Of a stretch of DNA of 64,000 nucleotides, positions 42,301 through 57,300 are shown in pieces (positions within the stretch are counted from its first letter, which is position 1; every line of letters starts with the position of its first letter). Origin of the DNA: Numida meleagris (Eukaryota; Chordata; Aves; Galliformes; Numididae). The notes under the pieces were generated by a model. That model had not been told where the DNA came from. It did no database searches and was given only the letters and a program-made list of their open reading frames with translations. Location of the stretch: positions 83,167,506 through 83,231,505 of the forward strand of contig NC_034410.1 of NCBI RefSeq assembly GCF_002078875.1. Reading direction: 5' to 3'. Both the position numbers and the translations under genes were made by a program.

Positions 42301-45300
42301 TTTCAGAAGCATTTCAAGAGTGAGTAATTATAGAAGTTTAGTACCCATATATCTGTTGAACATTGAAAAGTATGTGCCTCTAAATTTCTAGATAAAACAA
42401 TCATATTGGTACCTTCTGGCAAGATTCTGGAATTCAGGACAGCTGAAAGACTTTTGAAGACAGAAGGATCTTACCTTGGAGTAACATGTTCTTTCAGCTG
42501 CAGAATGCTTGCTGCATTTATCAGGAGGTATTGAGCTTCATTCACAAGAGAGAGTGAGATGCTTGTAGCACATGTCAGACCTACCAAAAATCAATCCTGT
42601 ATTATACAATGATGGATAATCAGGAAGACTATAATACCAATTTCATTTTTCCTTTGACCTCTTATTCTTCCTCACTAAAACACTTTTCACTGGGCTCCAG
42701 ACACTAAGGAAAGATTTCAGGAATCCCCTCAAAACTGCAAATTGTAATGATACAATGTATTTAGAAACTGAGATACAGATGAGTTTTAAAATAATTTACA
42801 ACAGCAGTATCTATAGGTTTTCAATGCTCTTTCAATTTGATTGCTTTTATTAAAAAAATCGTAAAAAATAAATTCTTTTAAGATTTTTCATTACCATTTC
42901 TCAAAATGATCATTGAATTTCCAGATAAAATCATTGTAGTAATAATAAAAAAGAAAGACAGAGGTATTTGTACATTTTCACCAGAAGAAAGCAAGAGAAG
43001 GGCAACAAAAGCAGTCTAGGAATAAATGTACCCATAGAAGCCTACTAGATCAATATTGCATGACTCTTTCACCTTTTATCAAGGCAATTTTATAGTCAGT
43101 GTGAAGGCAATTACTCAATATTTATTAAGTGAGGTACCATTTCTTTTTTAAGACTGGCAACAAACCTTTTGTATTTTTGTGTTGTGCGTCATTTTTCCTC
43201 TCTGGACTTTGCCTTATCAATCGACACGGACGACCAAGAAATGTAGAGAACCAGCCAGCAGTTCTTTCTCCACAGTCATATGTTTTCACCCTATCATGAG
43301 AATGGAGGAAGTTTACAAAATTTGATTGCCAAATTACTTGCAAAACTGAAGACAAATGACAAAGATGTTTATTCTGCATAATTTTATTTCCCAATTTCCT
43401 CAGCTTTACTCTGTTAGTCTTAATATTCCTGAGATCTAATTTAGTATTATACCGGCAATTATTGCAGAATAAAACTGTAGTGCTTAAGACAGTGACTCTG
43501 AGATACAGTAACTGGTAGTCCATACTAAAGCACTGCAATGAAGTATTATGAAAAAGTTACTCTCTGGTATATGCTTTTTACTCCACTAGTAGAGCCCATG
43601 CAGCAGTTTTTCTCTACCTAAAGATGGTTCCCATTACTAGTAATCTGTCTAGTGAGTTACGCAAGATTTGCCTTCTTTACCTGGATCTAAGCTCTACTAG
43701 AAGTGTTTTCAGATCACTGCTCTCATTTCAGAAAGGACACAGATCAGACCTACTTGCAATTAGCATCCTCAACCCAGAGTCATCTTAATTTCAATCTTCT
43801 AAAAATGGGGCATCTAGTTTTAGCCAGTTGTCTGGATTCCCTCACAGAAAATAGAAAGAGATAAGTACTTTGCATCTATCTCAGAGCTCAGGATGGGATG
43901 ACTCTTACTCCAGGAGTGTTTTTAACTACATTTTGACTGATATCTAACTTTTAAATGGCACAAATAGGTAAGAGGAATGCAGATTCTCATGACTGTCTAG
44001 GCAAGATTCTTGTAGTAAGGAAAGTGAAGTAGCAGTGGTCCTGTGCTCACCTCGCTATCCTACCCAGACAAGAAAGCTGATCTGGATGGTGACTCTCTTC
44101 TCCGTGAAACAAAAAAACAGTCCCGCACGGTAAAAGATGCTAAGCCCTAGGATTGAGAGAGGAATTGGCTTGGCTTTATGAAATGTTCTGTGTGTTCAAT
44201 CAAGTTACACAGGTAGAAAGCCAGGAAAAGTGATATCAAGAGATTTTATAATCCTGCAGGGATCAGATAAGCCTCCAGCTGCTGTTCTGAATTCTGATTG
44301 AGATGCAGCTGAGCATCACTCTCCCCAGTCTGAGACTGGACAGATGCCCACCAGCTGCTTCTAGTCAGTGATGTCCTAGAGCTGAAATGAAAAACTGTTG
44401 CCAGGAGATGCAGGCAATGTGGCTAGAATCAGGGACAAAAGGTGAATCTCCACATGATATTCATAACCTAAGGTGAGCAGTGCTTGTGTCCTTGCTGCTC
44501 GCTGTGTTAGGGAGAAGGCAGCTAATGAGACGGCATGAATCTTTCATGATCACAGTACAGGTGAAACAAATTCCCTAAATAGTTTTTCCCACCCAAACAG
44601 AGGTGCTAGGGGTATTTCAGTTTTCTGCTGAGCCAACTGCCTAGCTGCCTGCTGGGACTTAATACTGCATAAATCAGGATGACAGTTTGGCCCTCTTTTT
44701 TGTTTACTTTCTCTTTTGAATCACAGTGGCTGAGTTAGAGATGCACAGCATTCTGAATATTTCATCAAATGTCACCGAGTGGTTTTTTGTACTTCAAGAT
44801 TCCAAGGCTTTCCAATTGCTTTCCCTTATTGCCAGACCATTTTCTGAGCAAGGACCATTGTCTCTTCAAGGTCCTTTTCAAAGTTCTTCTGTTGTAGTTC
44901 ATGTCTATTCATTTTCTGTTTGTGTTTATTTTTGTCAAGTATTACTTCCCATCTGTCAGCATTACATTTCATTTGGCACATGTCAGACAATTCATAAAGC
45001 GGGGCCTAGTCCCCAGATTTTACTTGCTGTCTGCTTTGAGTTCCCCACTCATTGCACTATTATGTCATTCAGCTTCAGTGCCTTACAGCTGGTCCCTTTG
45101 GCTAGGTAATTTATAGAACAAGAAACAAGGACAGATGAAGTCTGAATATTGATCCCAAGGGGTATAATACTTATATTCACCCATAACAGCTTCAGTTCAT
45201 CTTGTTTTTAACTATACTTTTGTCTTCTTCTATCATAAATATCCTTCCCTTGACTTTTTTGATATTGTATCCGTGTCCCTGCCTATTTCAGCAGAGCATT

Positions 45301-48300
45301 AAACCTTAGGGTTTTCTGCAGCACCCATAAACTTAACACTGGCTTCTGTGAGTACTTTCATCTGCTCACTGTTAGATGTTGCACTAAAAAGCCCTGTCCC
45401 TCCAACGTGAGCAAAGCACTGTTTTGCTCCTATTTCTCATTTCGAGGCTGTGGAGGCTCCCCTGTTGAAACATGGAAACCTGGCATCAGTGTTGTTGGAT
45501 CTCTGAGCGTTTGGGGAGCCTCATGAATTTTGTCCACTCATATGGCTTTATTTCCTACCTTGCTCATTTGCCTTTCACAATCTACTCTGTGCAGTTTGTC
45601 TTGCATCTCCCCTTTCCTCGTCGCTTCATCCTTTTCTTCCTCCTCTAAGCTGTCTCCCACAAAAATTTCCTGCTTCGTGCACTAAAATAGCACAGTCACT
45701 GACATGAAAGACATACTATAATAAACGGTATGACAACAAAATATATAGACACAGAGCAAAAGATAACCTAGGCTACTTTACAGCAGCACCTGTAATAGAT
45801 GGGCTAACCATGGGGAGGCGAGGGATGAGTCAACACTAAGGGAAGTGGGACAGATGGTTAAAACAAACGACTCTTGGGTGAATTCCACCACCTGAGGAAA
45901 ATATACTCCTGAGGGAACAATCCTCTTTATCACCATCTGAATAGCTAGTGGAAAAGAAGGAGAAGATCATTTCCTCCATGGCTACATAGGGAAAATGGCC
46001 AGCACTTCTGCTGGTTTGTTAATGCTAACCTCAGAAAAGCAAATATAGGGTTACAAGAACCAGCATACATTGGTCAAAAGACTAAAGAAATCTGTAAATT
46101 ACTTTTTCAGTTGGACTTATCAAAAGACATGGTGAAAAGTAGTAATTAATAAAATAAAAGTAATTTAAATAAAAATAAAATAAAAAGTTTAAATAAAATA
46201 AAAGTAGTAATTAATGCAAGTATACTTTAGGAAGGAATTTGAAACACTGCCACTCACTCAGAAAAACTATTGAGACTGGGATGTACTTAGAAAATATTAT
46301 GGACTAACACTTAATTCATTGATAGAAAATTAATTTATTCATAATGTTATATTTCACTGAAGTGCTATGTCTTGATTTAGAGTTGATGACATTTCACATG
46401 CTCACCTGCAGCCCTCCCAAGCTTGTTAAGGGGACACTGATCAACATGGATGGTCAAAACAAAATTAAAAGGGGTTGAAAATATAAGGAAAGCTATTTGT
46501 AATTTCAGTGGGTTCTAGCAAATTTGAATCAGTTCAGCGTGAAATGGGCAAAGGTGCCCGCATCATTACTGTCAAATGAATGAGCTGTATTTCTACAGTC
46601 CTGCTGAGGTCCCTGTTTGACATTTGGAAGCAAGTAGCAACATCCTTCCCTATTCTCATCCTTGGAAAATGTAAAGCAAAGATCTCTCTTACTCAAGTTA
46701 CTGCCATGTCATCAGTCTCTTGTAACCTCCCCACTTAATTTCCTATTCATTAATGCTATTACTTACTGTTTTCTACCAGACATGCTGTTCATGCCAAATT
46801 ACTTATCTCAAACCGTCTTCTCCTGGCCCCCTAAATCATTGAACATTTATTGGTTTCTACCTTCCCTTGCTTTTTTTAAAGGTCTTTGCCCCTTAGTGTC
46901 TATCTGATCATGTTCATAGTTTCACTGCAGTGATTTTTAGCTCGGATTCCTCTCTCCTCTCACTCACCTGTGTGAACAGACTTTGCTCTCATAGATCACA
47001 GCCTCTTTTCCAATATTTTCTTCTAGTGATACAGATATTGGGTCCATGCCTAGATAGGTAGAGAGAAAACCAAATTAAAAAACATTTATGCAGAATCATA
47101 CAATAATGAATCAAATGCCTGTTTTTACACCTGTTCACAATCACAGCAGCCTCCCAAATATTGCGTGACAAAAATCCACTCTTCCTTTTTGCTAGAATTA
47201 TGTTCTCTGCCTGCAGGTGGCTCCAAATGATAATGCAAAGAGCAAAGGCTGCAGATGACCTTGGCACCCAAGCCACATTAAGGAATACACAGCTTCAGCT
47301 TTGAGTAACTTCATTTTTTGTGAATCTCAGGCAATATAACTGGCGCAGAATCACTGCCTCAGTCATGGCTTCTGCTGAAAGGATGGGTTTATCACTGTTG
47401 TGCTCTCTCTAGCAAATCAGGAGATGAGGTTAATCACTGCTGTCTCTTCTTTTAGAGCAGTGGGATGGAGTGAACAGGAAGATGGGGGCAAAGAAAAGAA
47501 AAAATAATCACAGGCTGTACATGGAAAGAAATACGATGTGTCATTAAATGATAATAATTGGAGTAAAGATAAAATGTATTGATATCACAAACAGACAAGT
47601 ATTCACATGAATCCATTTCTGTGTTTAAACAAGATGATGAATCCCTGGTAATGACATCCATTAGAAGTTTTTTCCATAGTTTTTGTATCTGGAATAGAAT
47701 GAGCCAAATGGATGGAATGGCTGCTGTGGTTTACTAGGAGGAAAAAATAAAGCTGTACAGCTTTGCTGTCTGTTAATTGAAAGCAATAATCCTAAATGAT
47801 GAACGAAGTGTGCCTGTATGGCTGCAATGAATCCAACTCTTTTCTTTATATTGCAACACAAACCAACAGAGTCTCATCTCCAGTACTCCAGTTTTAAACC
47901 AGCACATCTTGAATTCACTCATTACTTCCTGCTTATATTTTTGTTCTACAAACAAGAAATAGACTCTATTAGCCCTTTGACATGGTGAAATCAAATATTT
48001 TTTTTTATTGTAAGGAGAGGAATGAAATGTAGTTCAGATTCGCTATAGCTCAGCTAATAGCTCCAGTCCATGCAAGTTTTCAACATGGAGAGACTCCCAT
48101 TCTCTACTTAGATAGCAAAGTTGGCATACTTCAGAATCAAAGACAATGGAGGAAAAGTTAGCTTAACTTAGGAAAATAAAACTTGAAAGTAATACAAGAG
48201 CTGCTCTGAAAGTAGTGCCTCCTATTTTATGATGTTGGCTCACAGTATCAGAGGTGGATGTCGGTGGTATGGCAGTAGAGGTTGAACGTTCCCACCAGTA

Positions 48301-51300
48301 TTCCAATTCATTTTGTTGCCATGCAAGAGATGTCAGCAATGGAGCAGTCTGACAAAATGGTGTCTGACACGGAACTGTGTATGAAGCAAAGGTGTGTCAC
48401 TGAATACCTCCATATGCAAAAAATGGCACCCACTGACATTCATCAACACTGGTTGAACGTTGATGGAGGCCAAACAGTGGATGTGAGCACAGTGAGGCAG
48501 TGGGTGCTGCATTTCATCAGTGGCAACAGCAACATGAAAGACAATCCACGTTCTGGATAGCAATGCAGATTTTTAGCAGTGTTATTGTGCTCTTTCTATC
48601 TGCTGTAGTTTCCATGGAAATAAATAGAAGGCATTACTTTTGGAGCAACCTATGTACATGCATTGAAGTTGCCTGCAACAACCTAAAAAAGAAGACATTA
48701 TTGTCATCTTACAGACCAGAACAAATGTTCTTGTACTTCAAAACAATTGAACACAAGCATCATTCCTTCTGGAAAAGTTTGATTCATAGAATTACAGAGT
48801 TATAGAATGGCTTGGGTTTGAAGGGACCTTAAAGATCATCTAGATCCAATCCACCTGTAAGGACACTGTGTGTGTCTTTATCTGTTACTATCTTTTAAAA
48901 TTAAATTCTAAAGGCATATTCACAACATTTCTTAAAATAGAGTCTCAGGGCTTTAAAAAGCCCTGCTATTATAAACTAACAAGTGAATCACACTTTTATT
49001 GGACAATACACATTTTACAGTGAGTTTTAGGTCAGTTAAACATTGTTAATTACAATTTTATTCTATCTTGAGGCAAAAAAATAAAGCAGAATATTGCCAG
49101 TTACTAAATTGTAAGAGCTGTCATTCTCCATGGTCATTTGCTTGATAATAAGATCCACAGATGTGCTCACAGTATTAATATATAAAAAAATATTCTTGTC
49201 TTTATAGCTCCTATTTTCAGTCAATGAGAAAAATTAGAGGTCTGTTATTTCAATAGACTGAAATATAAACTATTCATGTACATTCTTTCAGCAGTGTATG
49301 TGTGTAATTCCTATTATTTTTATTGGCAGTAACACATGACCATTTGAAGGCAGAATAAACTCCATAAAGTGTAATTAGTCGTTCAGTTCTGCAAGCATTT
49401 TTCTACTCCAGTGTTTTAAAGGGCCTTCATAGCACTTAAAATTTCTCCCTCCATGTGGTGGCAAAGTAAGTCACAACTTGCCAGAGTAATGCTGATTGTC
49501 AGCTAACGTGTAAAGAGAGAAATTAGTCTTTTACAGGAATGTATTCTTAACCAAATTGTGTTTGTATGGCTCAGGAGCCAGCCCAGTGCTGTCTGTGCCC
49601 CTACCTGTTTGGTGGAACAGGAGAAAAAGATTCTCCTTGATTCTCGCTCTAGCAGTGCGACTTCTGGAAATAAAGACACATGCCCTGAGCTGCTGGGAGT
49701 TCCATCATTAACTATTTCAGTGGAAGCAACCCTACGTCAAGATAGAAGAAGTTATCTTTCTCTTTGGGAGCTGGTTGTAAATGACATCAGTTTTCTCAAA
49801 GCGGGTCTAGTGATAGTGAGGATCTGTTGTACCCTTCATATCAAAAAGAATAGGAAATGCCTGCTAACAACCACACAGACTACGAAAATAACTGCCAAAA
49901 TTTGGAGATGCAGCTTCTCAAAATTAAAAGCTCCCTCCCTCTACCACAGTAAGGAATAGCCATGAGAAGAGCAGCACAAGCAGTGACAGCAGGATACACC
50001 ACAGGTTGGTCAGACAGTGGGTCTGCCTGTCCATCCAGGGCTGGCTGTTAGACAGCTCACACACAGGGATTAAAGAAAGAACCTGAAGCAGTCTCAGCAC
50101 AGGAAGGATTTGGCAAAAGATATTAAAGTAGTTACTGTCACACTAAATCACAATGACAAATATATTTTGTTGGACAGAGAGGACATGGAATACTGAACCA
50201 TATTGAAATCAAATAGCTATAAACAATTTCTTCCACTAATGAAAAGTTCTAGAGGGAAAGGAATGCATGTGTCTGGAGGGGGAGAGAGCCCCCTGAGAGC
50301 CAAATTGGAATCCCTAAGAAAAAACAACATTTTGTTTGGGATCTGAAACACACAAAAAGTATTCAAAAAAATAGCAGAAATACCCTAACGTACGTTTGAC
50401 AAACCTGACAGACAAAAGAAATTAACTGTCCAGACAGCTGGAATGGACAACAAATGCACTGTACAAATAGAAAGGAGGCTGTAGTTACAGAACCACCCAC
50501 ATAGAGATCTAATAAGGGGTTAAAAATCTGAATATAAGTTCCCTTGTTTTTCTCTAGCTGTGCAAAATGAGAACACATATATTAATAATAGTTAAGACAT
50601 ACAGGATGAGTAAATGTTAGACACAAGGGAAATGATAAACACCACTCAGCCACACGCAAACTTGGCATTAATAATGACTTCAGTGGAATACAAACCTGTT
50701 CTACTGTTGAGTGCTAATAGCACTGTTAGGAAAATAAATAATTTGTATCCCCAAGTAGCAAAGGGCTTTCCATAAAGCTTACCATAAAGTTTTCTCTTTT
50801 TTTCCCTTCAGCAGATAATAAAGAGGGTTTTGATGAATCAAAAGAAGCCCAAACATGCCTGCTAGTGCAAGTACTTAACTGAGCTTAGTACTATCTAGTT
50901 CTTATCTTAATTCATATTAATTCCCACTGAAGACTCTACCCCTCTAGTCCCATAGCTGCTGGGAGAAGGAGGAGAGCTAAACATAGGAAGGGCTTTGGCC
51001 AAGATGTTTGATGTTAGACTCCTATTCCTTTACCTTCACAGCGGTAACAGCTCCTTCAGGCTGGTGAACTCTCTTTCATGATGTGGAGGGACAGATTAGT
51101 CAATGGATTTCCACATTTATCAAATCATGTTTCCTTCCTGAAGCATTCACTTTGTGACTGCACATACGGATTTGCTATCTGCTCTCTGCCTGTCCCAACA
51201 ATAAGCTAGGAAACTACCCAGGGCTATTGCAGCCTCAGCTTTCTTTACCGGCAGCTGGTAGCAGAATATGTCTGTTTAGCTGGTACGCATACGTAGCAAT

Positions 51301-54300
51301 CAGTATTTCAGTGCATGCACAAAGGTGTCTCTGCATGTAAGTTTAACATCAGTAACAAAGGGCGAAAAAGGATATTGTTTACTTACCTTCTGCCTGAATG
51401 ACCATAATCTTTTGCTTCAGATCAATTGAGGGACTTATAAGACACAACTTTGGCTCTTGCTTCTGAGTTATACAAACTCCATTCTGATTTACAACCATCC
51501 AGTTACGGTCATACAGCAAACCTTGCTTTCCTACCGGCCATTCTGTAACCTGGAAAAGCGTCAGGACGTAATGGAAAGGTTTAGAAAATATTAGTTGCTT
51601 TAAGAGATTCATGCTGAAAAGATAGGGAAAAGAAACCAATAAGTGAATTCCTTGAAATCAGAAAAACTTTTGCAAGCCAATGTCAGCCTTTATAAAAGAA
51701 ACTTTAACTGCAAATCAGAGATCAAGTTCTCACTGCAAGAAGCTGACCAAAGAGAATGGAGTTGCTATAATTTGTTGCACGTTATCACACCCTTTGATTT
51801 AACAGAGCTGTGGGAATACAGTAAACAATCACTGAAACACTCGGAAAACTGTTTTCAATTTTATACTCAGACATCTTTAGAACCTCTCCCCTCAACAATT
51901 TTAATTCACAAAGAATGTGGGTTTCGTGTGAGTTGTATGAATTAGGAAAAAAAGAAGCAGAAAACAAGGAAAACATGAAATTTAGAACTCTGAATAAACT
52001 TCCACTTTTTTTTTTTTTAAAGTGGAACAGTTTTCTGAGAAAATATTCACTGCTGAAGTTTCTGTTTTAGCTACGAGCACAATAGTTTTCCAAATCCTCT
52101 TGCAACAAAATGTGGTCTTCTCTGCGAGCTGTTCTTCCACTGCTTCTATAATGCTCTTTACTTCCAATAGCCTACACAGGCATATTGTCCTTGCTTTCAT
52201 GTACATTTTTCTGGTGAAAAGAACATCTGTTTCTGATGCTACACAGATGGTAATCTCGAAACGAAAAAAAAAGAGAGCAATTTTAGTAATGTCTTTGGGC
52301 GATATTAATAACTGCTTTCTCCTTCAGAATGCTAAAATATTAATACCATTATTTTAACATAAAGCTGGGCATTTAAACATATTGTTTCCACTGACATATG
52401 CTTTCTGTCACAGTTGAATATGGAGAAAAGTTAACTACAGATGAACTGTGTTGAGTTCTTGTAGAGAAGCTTAGCACTGCTCACATGAATTAACCGGCTT
52501 TAGCAAAAAATATTGAGAGCTTCAGATGCTCTGAAGAAAGCATGGCTTGAAGCACTGGTTATATTAATTAAAAGTCACAATTTTGTTTAACGCGTGCTCT
52601 ATCCAGAGGCCCACAGAAGACACAAAATCCCACTCTTACAAACTTTTCCAGGTTTTGAAAGAGCTCTCAGGAACAGACTGCCACCAACAAGCTGACTAGA
52701 GGGAGCTGAGAGCAGGCACTCAAAATGTGCTGAAACAGGGAACTGAGAGCACTGAAGCTGAACAAGCTTCCCACTATCAACCAAATGAGCTATCAACTGC
52801 ATGAGATACAGAACATACAAGGGAAAAAACTAAAGAAATGTATTTTATCCACATGATTTATAATGCTCTTTGTCAGTTTTTGAAGCGAGCGTGGATAAAA
52901 AACTTCAGTCAAAAATGGAATCTTTAGGTCTGACGGTGCCACCTGAAACAGCGTTCTCCCAGCAACTATATCTGGATGGATATATTGGACTGGATGATCT
53001 TGTAGGTCTTTTCCAACCTAGCTAATTCTATGATTCTATGATTCTATATCAGCACCTATTTCCAACCTAGCTAATTCTATGATTCTATGATTCTATATCA
53101 GCACCTAAAAGATGTGAACCTTTGCCTTGTTTTTTTAGGAGAAGAATCACAGCCCAAACACTGCAATATCAGCTGAAGTACAGCTTTTTATCCTTGCTGA
53201 AAATTATCCTTTGGAGATGCCTGTATTGTTTGGTTATCCTGTAATTAGATTACAAAATACATTTTGAACAGCTGGTGATCATCTGAGAGCTGCAAGAATT
53301 TCCTGCTAACAAATCTCCTTTCCAAAACAGAAGATTGCTTATCAGTAACGCATCCTGCCATGGATACAACAGATCATTAAGGGATTTGCAAGATGTAACG
53401 GAGAGAATAAACTAAAAGAGCAGAAAACTAAAGGAAGAGCCCTATAGGTGACTCCTACCACCTAACAGTAACGTTCAATTGTTTTGCTTCCACTTTGGGC
53501 CAGCTCCAGGCTCCACTCTGAGATGCAGCACACGACTGAAAGTCTTCAGCCCATTTTTTCCATTCCTTTGGTTGCCTGCTATTGTAACAAGACTGATAAA
53601 AAAACGTCCCCAGCATTGAGTCCCCTGCCTCTCACAGATGTCCTGAGCACGCTGTCAAGTGCCCTACTTTCTCTCCACATTTCAACTTAGTGTACTGCAT
53701 GTCTGCTCCAACAATTAAAGTTGCAACAACAAAATAACTGTGTTCTCTGCCTTGAACAGGGAGTTGCAGATGATCACAAAACAGTCAGAGCTGGTTTGCT
53801 GCTAATACTGATACAGGAGATGAGCATGGAATTACTATTCTCCCTAGCAGTTTGGCTTTCAATCTGTGCAGACCCTCTTCCACCATTATTTGAAAGCGGC
53901 TGAAGGGATTGTTCAATGATTGCAAGAAACTTAATTAGAGCAGTTCAAACAAAGGACATCATTTGGTGCATGATAAGAGTGGTTCAATTCAGCTCCCTTG
54001 GATTACGTCCCACATGTCTGCCCAAGATCAGCAGATAAGACACAGGCTGCACGGGAGATACACATCCTGGAGGACAGGCAGCAGGAGGCAAGGCAGGGCA
54101 CTCAGAAAGCACTTAATACCTACAATCAGGCAACTAAAAGAGCAAAGCAAAGCAGCCAGGAAAGCTTACTGCAAAGTGAAATAAAACAGGCTAACTTACA
54201 TCATAATAAGCAATAGCGTACTACACTGATTCCCTGAAGCTGTATGACCATCTCCTCTACAGAGACAAATTAGAAGGGGGAGGGCAGAGAGAAAGCAAGG

Positions 54301-57300
54301 ACACCATGCTTTTACTGGTTACTGCATGTGTACTGCTTCATTCCCAGCATGGCAGGTGAGCTAATCATACAACGTACAAATATATCTGTCATCAACAAAG
54401 CTCACTGCACAGAACACAACCAGTATATTGCATTACCCCATCTTCTTTACCAATTTTTCTTTTTGTAATATATTCATTCCAAAACCAAGCTTTTGTTTTG
54501 TTCAGAATTTTCTGTAAAGCGTTTTGGGCTGCATTTTTCCATAGTTCACCGTAATGTCATCATGAAAACGAACGCAATTTTCAGGCACATTAAAGCAAGC
54601 ACTGAACAGCTTTTAAATTATGCAAGTTTAAAAATGCTGGTGGTCCTACATATAATTTATCTACTGATCACTAAGAATTTGCATTGTATTTTAAATTAAA
54701 AGCTAATTTGTTTTCTGTGTTGAGATGCAATTTTTATCTGCTGAAATCTACTGCAAGAATAATAAAGTTATTAATGTTTAAAGTCCTAACCTTTTTACTG
54801 GGCACACTGCACTATGTAATTATGCAAAATTCATTGACATGAGAGATGTTCATGTTTAAAAATGCATGTTTAAGATATGTTTTTATGTTGGAAAAGAAGA
54901 AAAATGTGGTCAGGGACAGAGGCTACTCCTCTTTTCTGCTTCTCTCCATTTAATTAAATAATTGTAGGAAAGTGAATACAAATTTAAGATGATCAGCTAG
55001 AATATTCTGCCCTGTAGTTCCTAAGCCATATGTACAAAATCCATGGAACACCACTGAACAGAGTGGCCAGAAAAAGTTCATGAAACTTGCATACTGTGGG
55101 AGCTAACCAACCTGTAGTAAGCTGAATACCTTAATGCAAGGCTTCATCCTGCCAGATCCCAAAGCACTCTGCACTCTCATTTTCACTGGAGGCCAAGCAC
55201 CTCCCACACTAAAACACAGTTTTAGCTAACAGTTTAGGTAAAGAGGAGATGATGTAACTCTGAAGAGGAGATGAAACAGGTGTGAGCTTGCACTCACATC
55301 CTTGAATTTGTCCTTCTGTCACTAATTAAGTCATCTATACTGCAATCAACAAGTTGATGGGCAGACTTCACTGGCAGATGCATGAGGTCTTGCACACATA
55401 GGTGGAATCTTCCACTGCACATTTTATTTTACGCAAACAAAACTGATCATGTACTTCCCAATAAAGCCCATTTACAAGGAATGCTGAAGGTCTGACCTAT
55501 CACATCAGCTGGAAGACTGCAACTTGAACTTACAAATCTGAGATTCCAATCTCAAGTATCCAAGTACAAGATGGGTGATTTTATTGCAGCTTAATACCTA
55601 AACTACTTTTTCACATCAGCTGGTTTAGAGCTACTTAGTAACTGACAAATATAAAGATCAAATTTTAATAGGAAATATTTTTCTAACTTTCCAACAACTG
55701 CAAAGCATTTAAAGCTATTTTAAATTTAAAACATGAAATTGAATTTCAATTCTTGGCTTCTAACTGAAGACCATGGGAACTACAAGCTACAAGATTACTA
55801 TTTCAGAAGTTTATGAGTTTACTAAAGCAAAGGGATAGTACGGTATTAAGTGTGAAGTCTGTATGACAAAGAGAGTGGCAAAGTAATAATCTACTGGAAT
55901 CAGTCTTTTCATGACAAAGCCTAGAGATCTTAGTATAATCACTATTTTAGAAGGCAAAATGATTTTCAGGACTTGGATCCATTTAACTGTGGTAGGGTTT
56001 CTCTAACATGCTTTGCCTCAAATTCCAGTTTGTGTGGTATTGGTTATTTTCCCCTTCCAAGGTGACACAGGCTGAAGTTGCAGTAATGGCGTACATAGTG
56101 TTGTGGAGGATGATGCACTCTGCATTTGGTGGTACGGGTTCTGGCAGCGCTGGCTTTCTATTCTTTCTTTGCCACTGGGAAGAAACAATGGCAATTGGCA
56201 ATTTCTTTGCCACTGGGGAGAAACTAAGTCACTGCCTGGGTGAGAATGGGATTAACTGCTCACTACAAACGGTAGGCTGTGAATTGCCATATTTACCTCT
56301 TTTACAGGCAGATCTTTCAGTCTGTTTATAAATACACGACAGATCTAGAAGTGCCACTCGGACTTTTGGGAACAAAAATACGAAGAATGCCTGGTGGGCA
56401 GGAAGAGGATCACATAAGCAAACACAATTTCCTTGCTGGCTTACTTCAACATTGAAAATCATACAATGTTCCAATACACTTTTGACTTCACTTCCTGGCC
56501 CATTCTCCTCATGCATTTAAATCCATTTTTAACCAAATCTATTAATTCAGCTTCTACTGTTATCTTCTATGGACTAAATGGAAATGTACAAAACATGCTC
56601 TTTGAGAAAAGGATGAGGAGAGCTGCATGATACTTATAGTAAAGTTCAAGTCCCTTTCAGTCTCATATACTAAAGCTAGCACACATTGCATTGGGTATTA
56701 CCCTTCGGCAGTACAGATTCTGCCAGTGCTTAGCTATTGGGCTATAACACAGCTGACGCTTCATTATCAAAAAATATCAAATCAGAATACACCAGACTTC
56801 AAAAAATATTTCCAGGCATGAAAACCTAAACTTCATACAGTTCCAAATTTAATATTTGCATTTTTAAACTATTTAAATTGCCTAGTGTTAGCTGCTGTCT
56901 ATCCAGCCCCAGTTGCCATTGATACCTCCTGTAGTCAATGGAAAAAGACAGAACTATCTAGGGACAATTCATTTTTCCTACTGCAGCTGCCTATTTTATG
57001 ATAAGATGACTTAGCAGGTAACCATCTCTCCCTGCTTACAGAATAATATCTAACTTTAGAGGGATAAGGTCAGCTCAGATGAACTCTCCTTTCATGCTGG
57101 ACCCATTAACACAAACCTGGCACAAGAATTATGTAAGGGGATTTTCCTCCTCCATTTAAACTGCAATTCTGTCTGCTAGGGAGTACCAGCTTTATATGAA
57201 TTTACTACCTAGAGAAGTTTCCCTTCACAGAGCTTGAAGAGAGGAAAACTGGCTCAGTTTGGGAAAACATAAGCTGTCTTTCACGCTGAGGTATGGTTTA

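Larger units (their letters stand above)
38337..42474 (-). other. MOCOS: MOCOS intron between window exons 6 and 7
   Basis: About 4.1 kb with a plus-strand CR1 at 40.8-41.0 kb and a (TA)n at 41,635-41,650. No other gene recognised. Confidence 0.85.
47050..51386 (-). other. MOCOS: MOCOS intron between window exons 3 and 4
   Basis: About 4.3 kb. It contains the mariner remnant (48,195-48,654) and a short CR1 tail (48,786-48,862). The plus-strand 133-residue frame at 49,558-49,959 resembles no family. Confidence 0.85.

Noticed and set aside
43125..43538. 137-residue minus-strand frame as a single coding unit
   Set aside because: Only 43,166-43,290 is exon, bounded by splice sites and MOCOS similarity; both ends of the frame are intron.
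44726..45109. 127-residue plus-strand open frame inside a MOCOS intron
   Set aside because: No family resemblance; hydrophobic stretches come from T-rich DNA.
49558..49959. 133-residue plus-strand open frame inside a MOCOS intron
   Set aside because: No recognised domain, antisense to the gene, and a length possible by chance in a 64-kb window.
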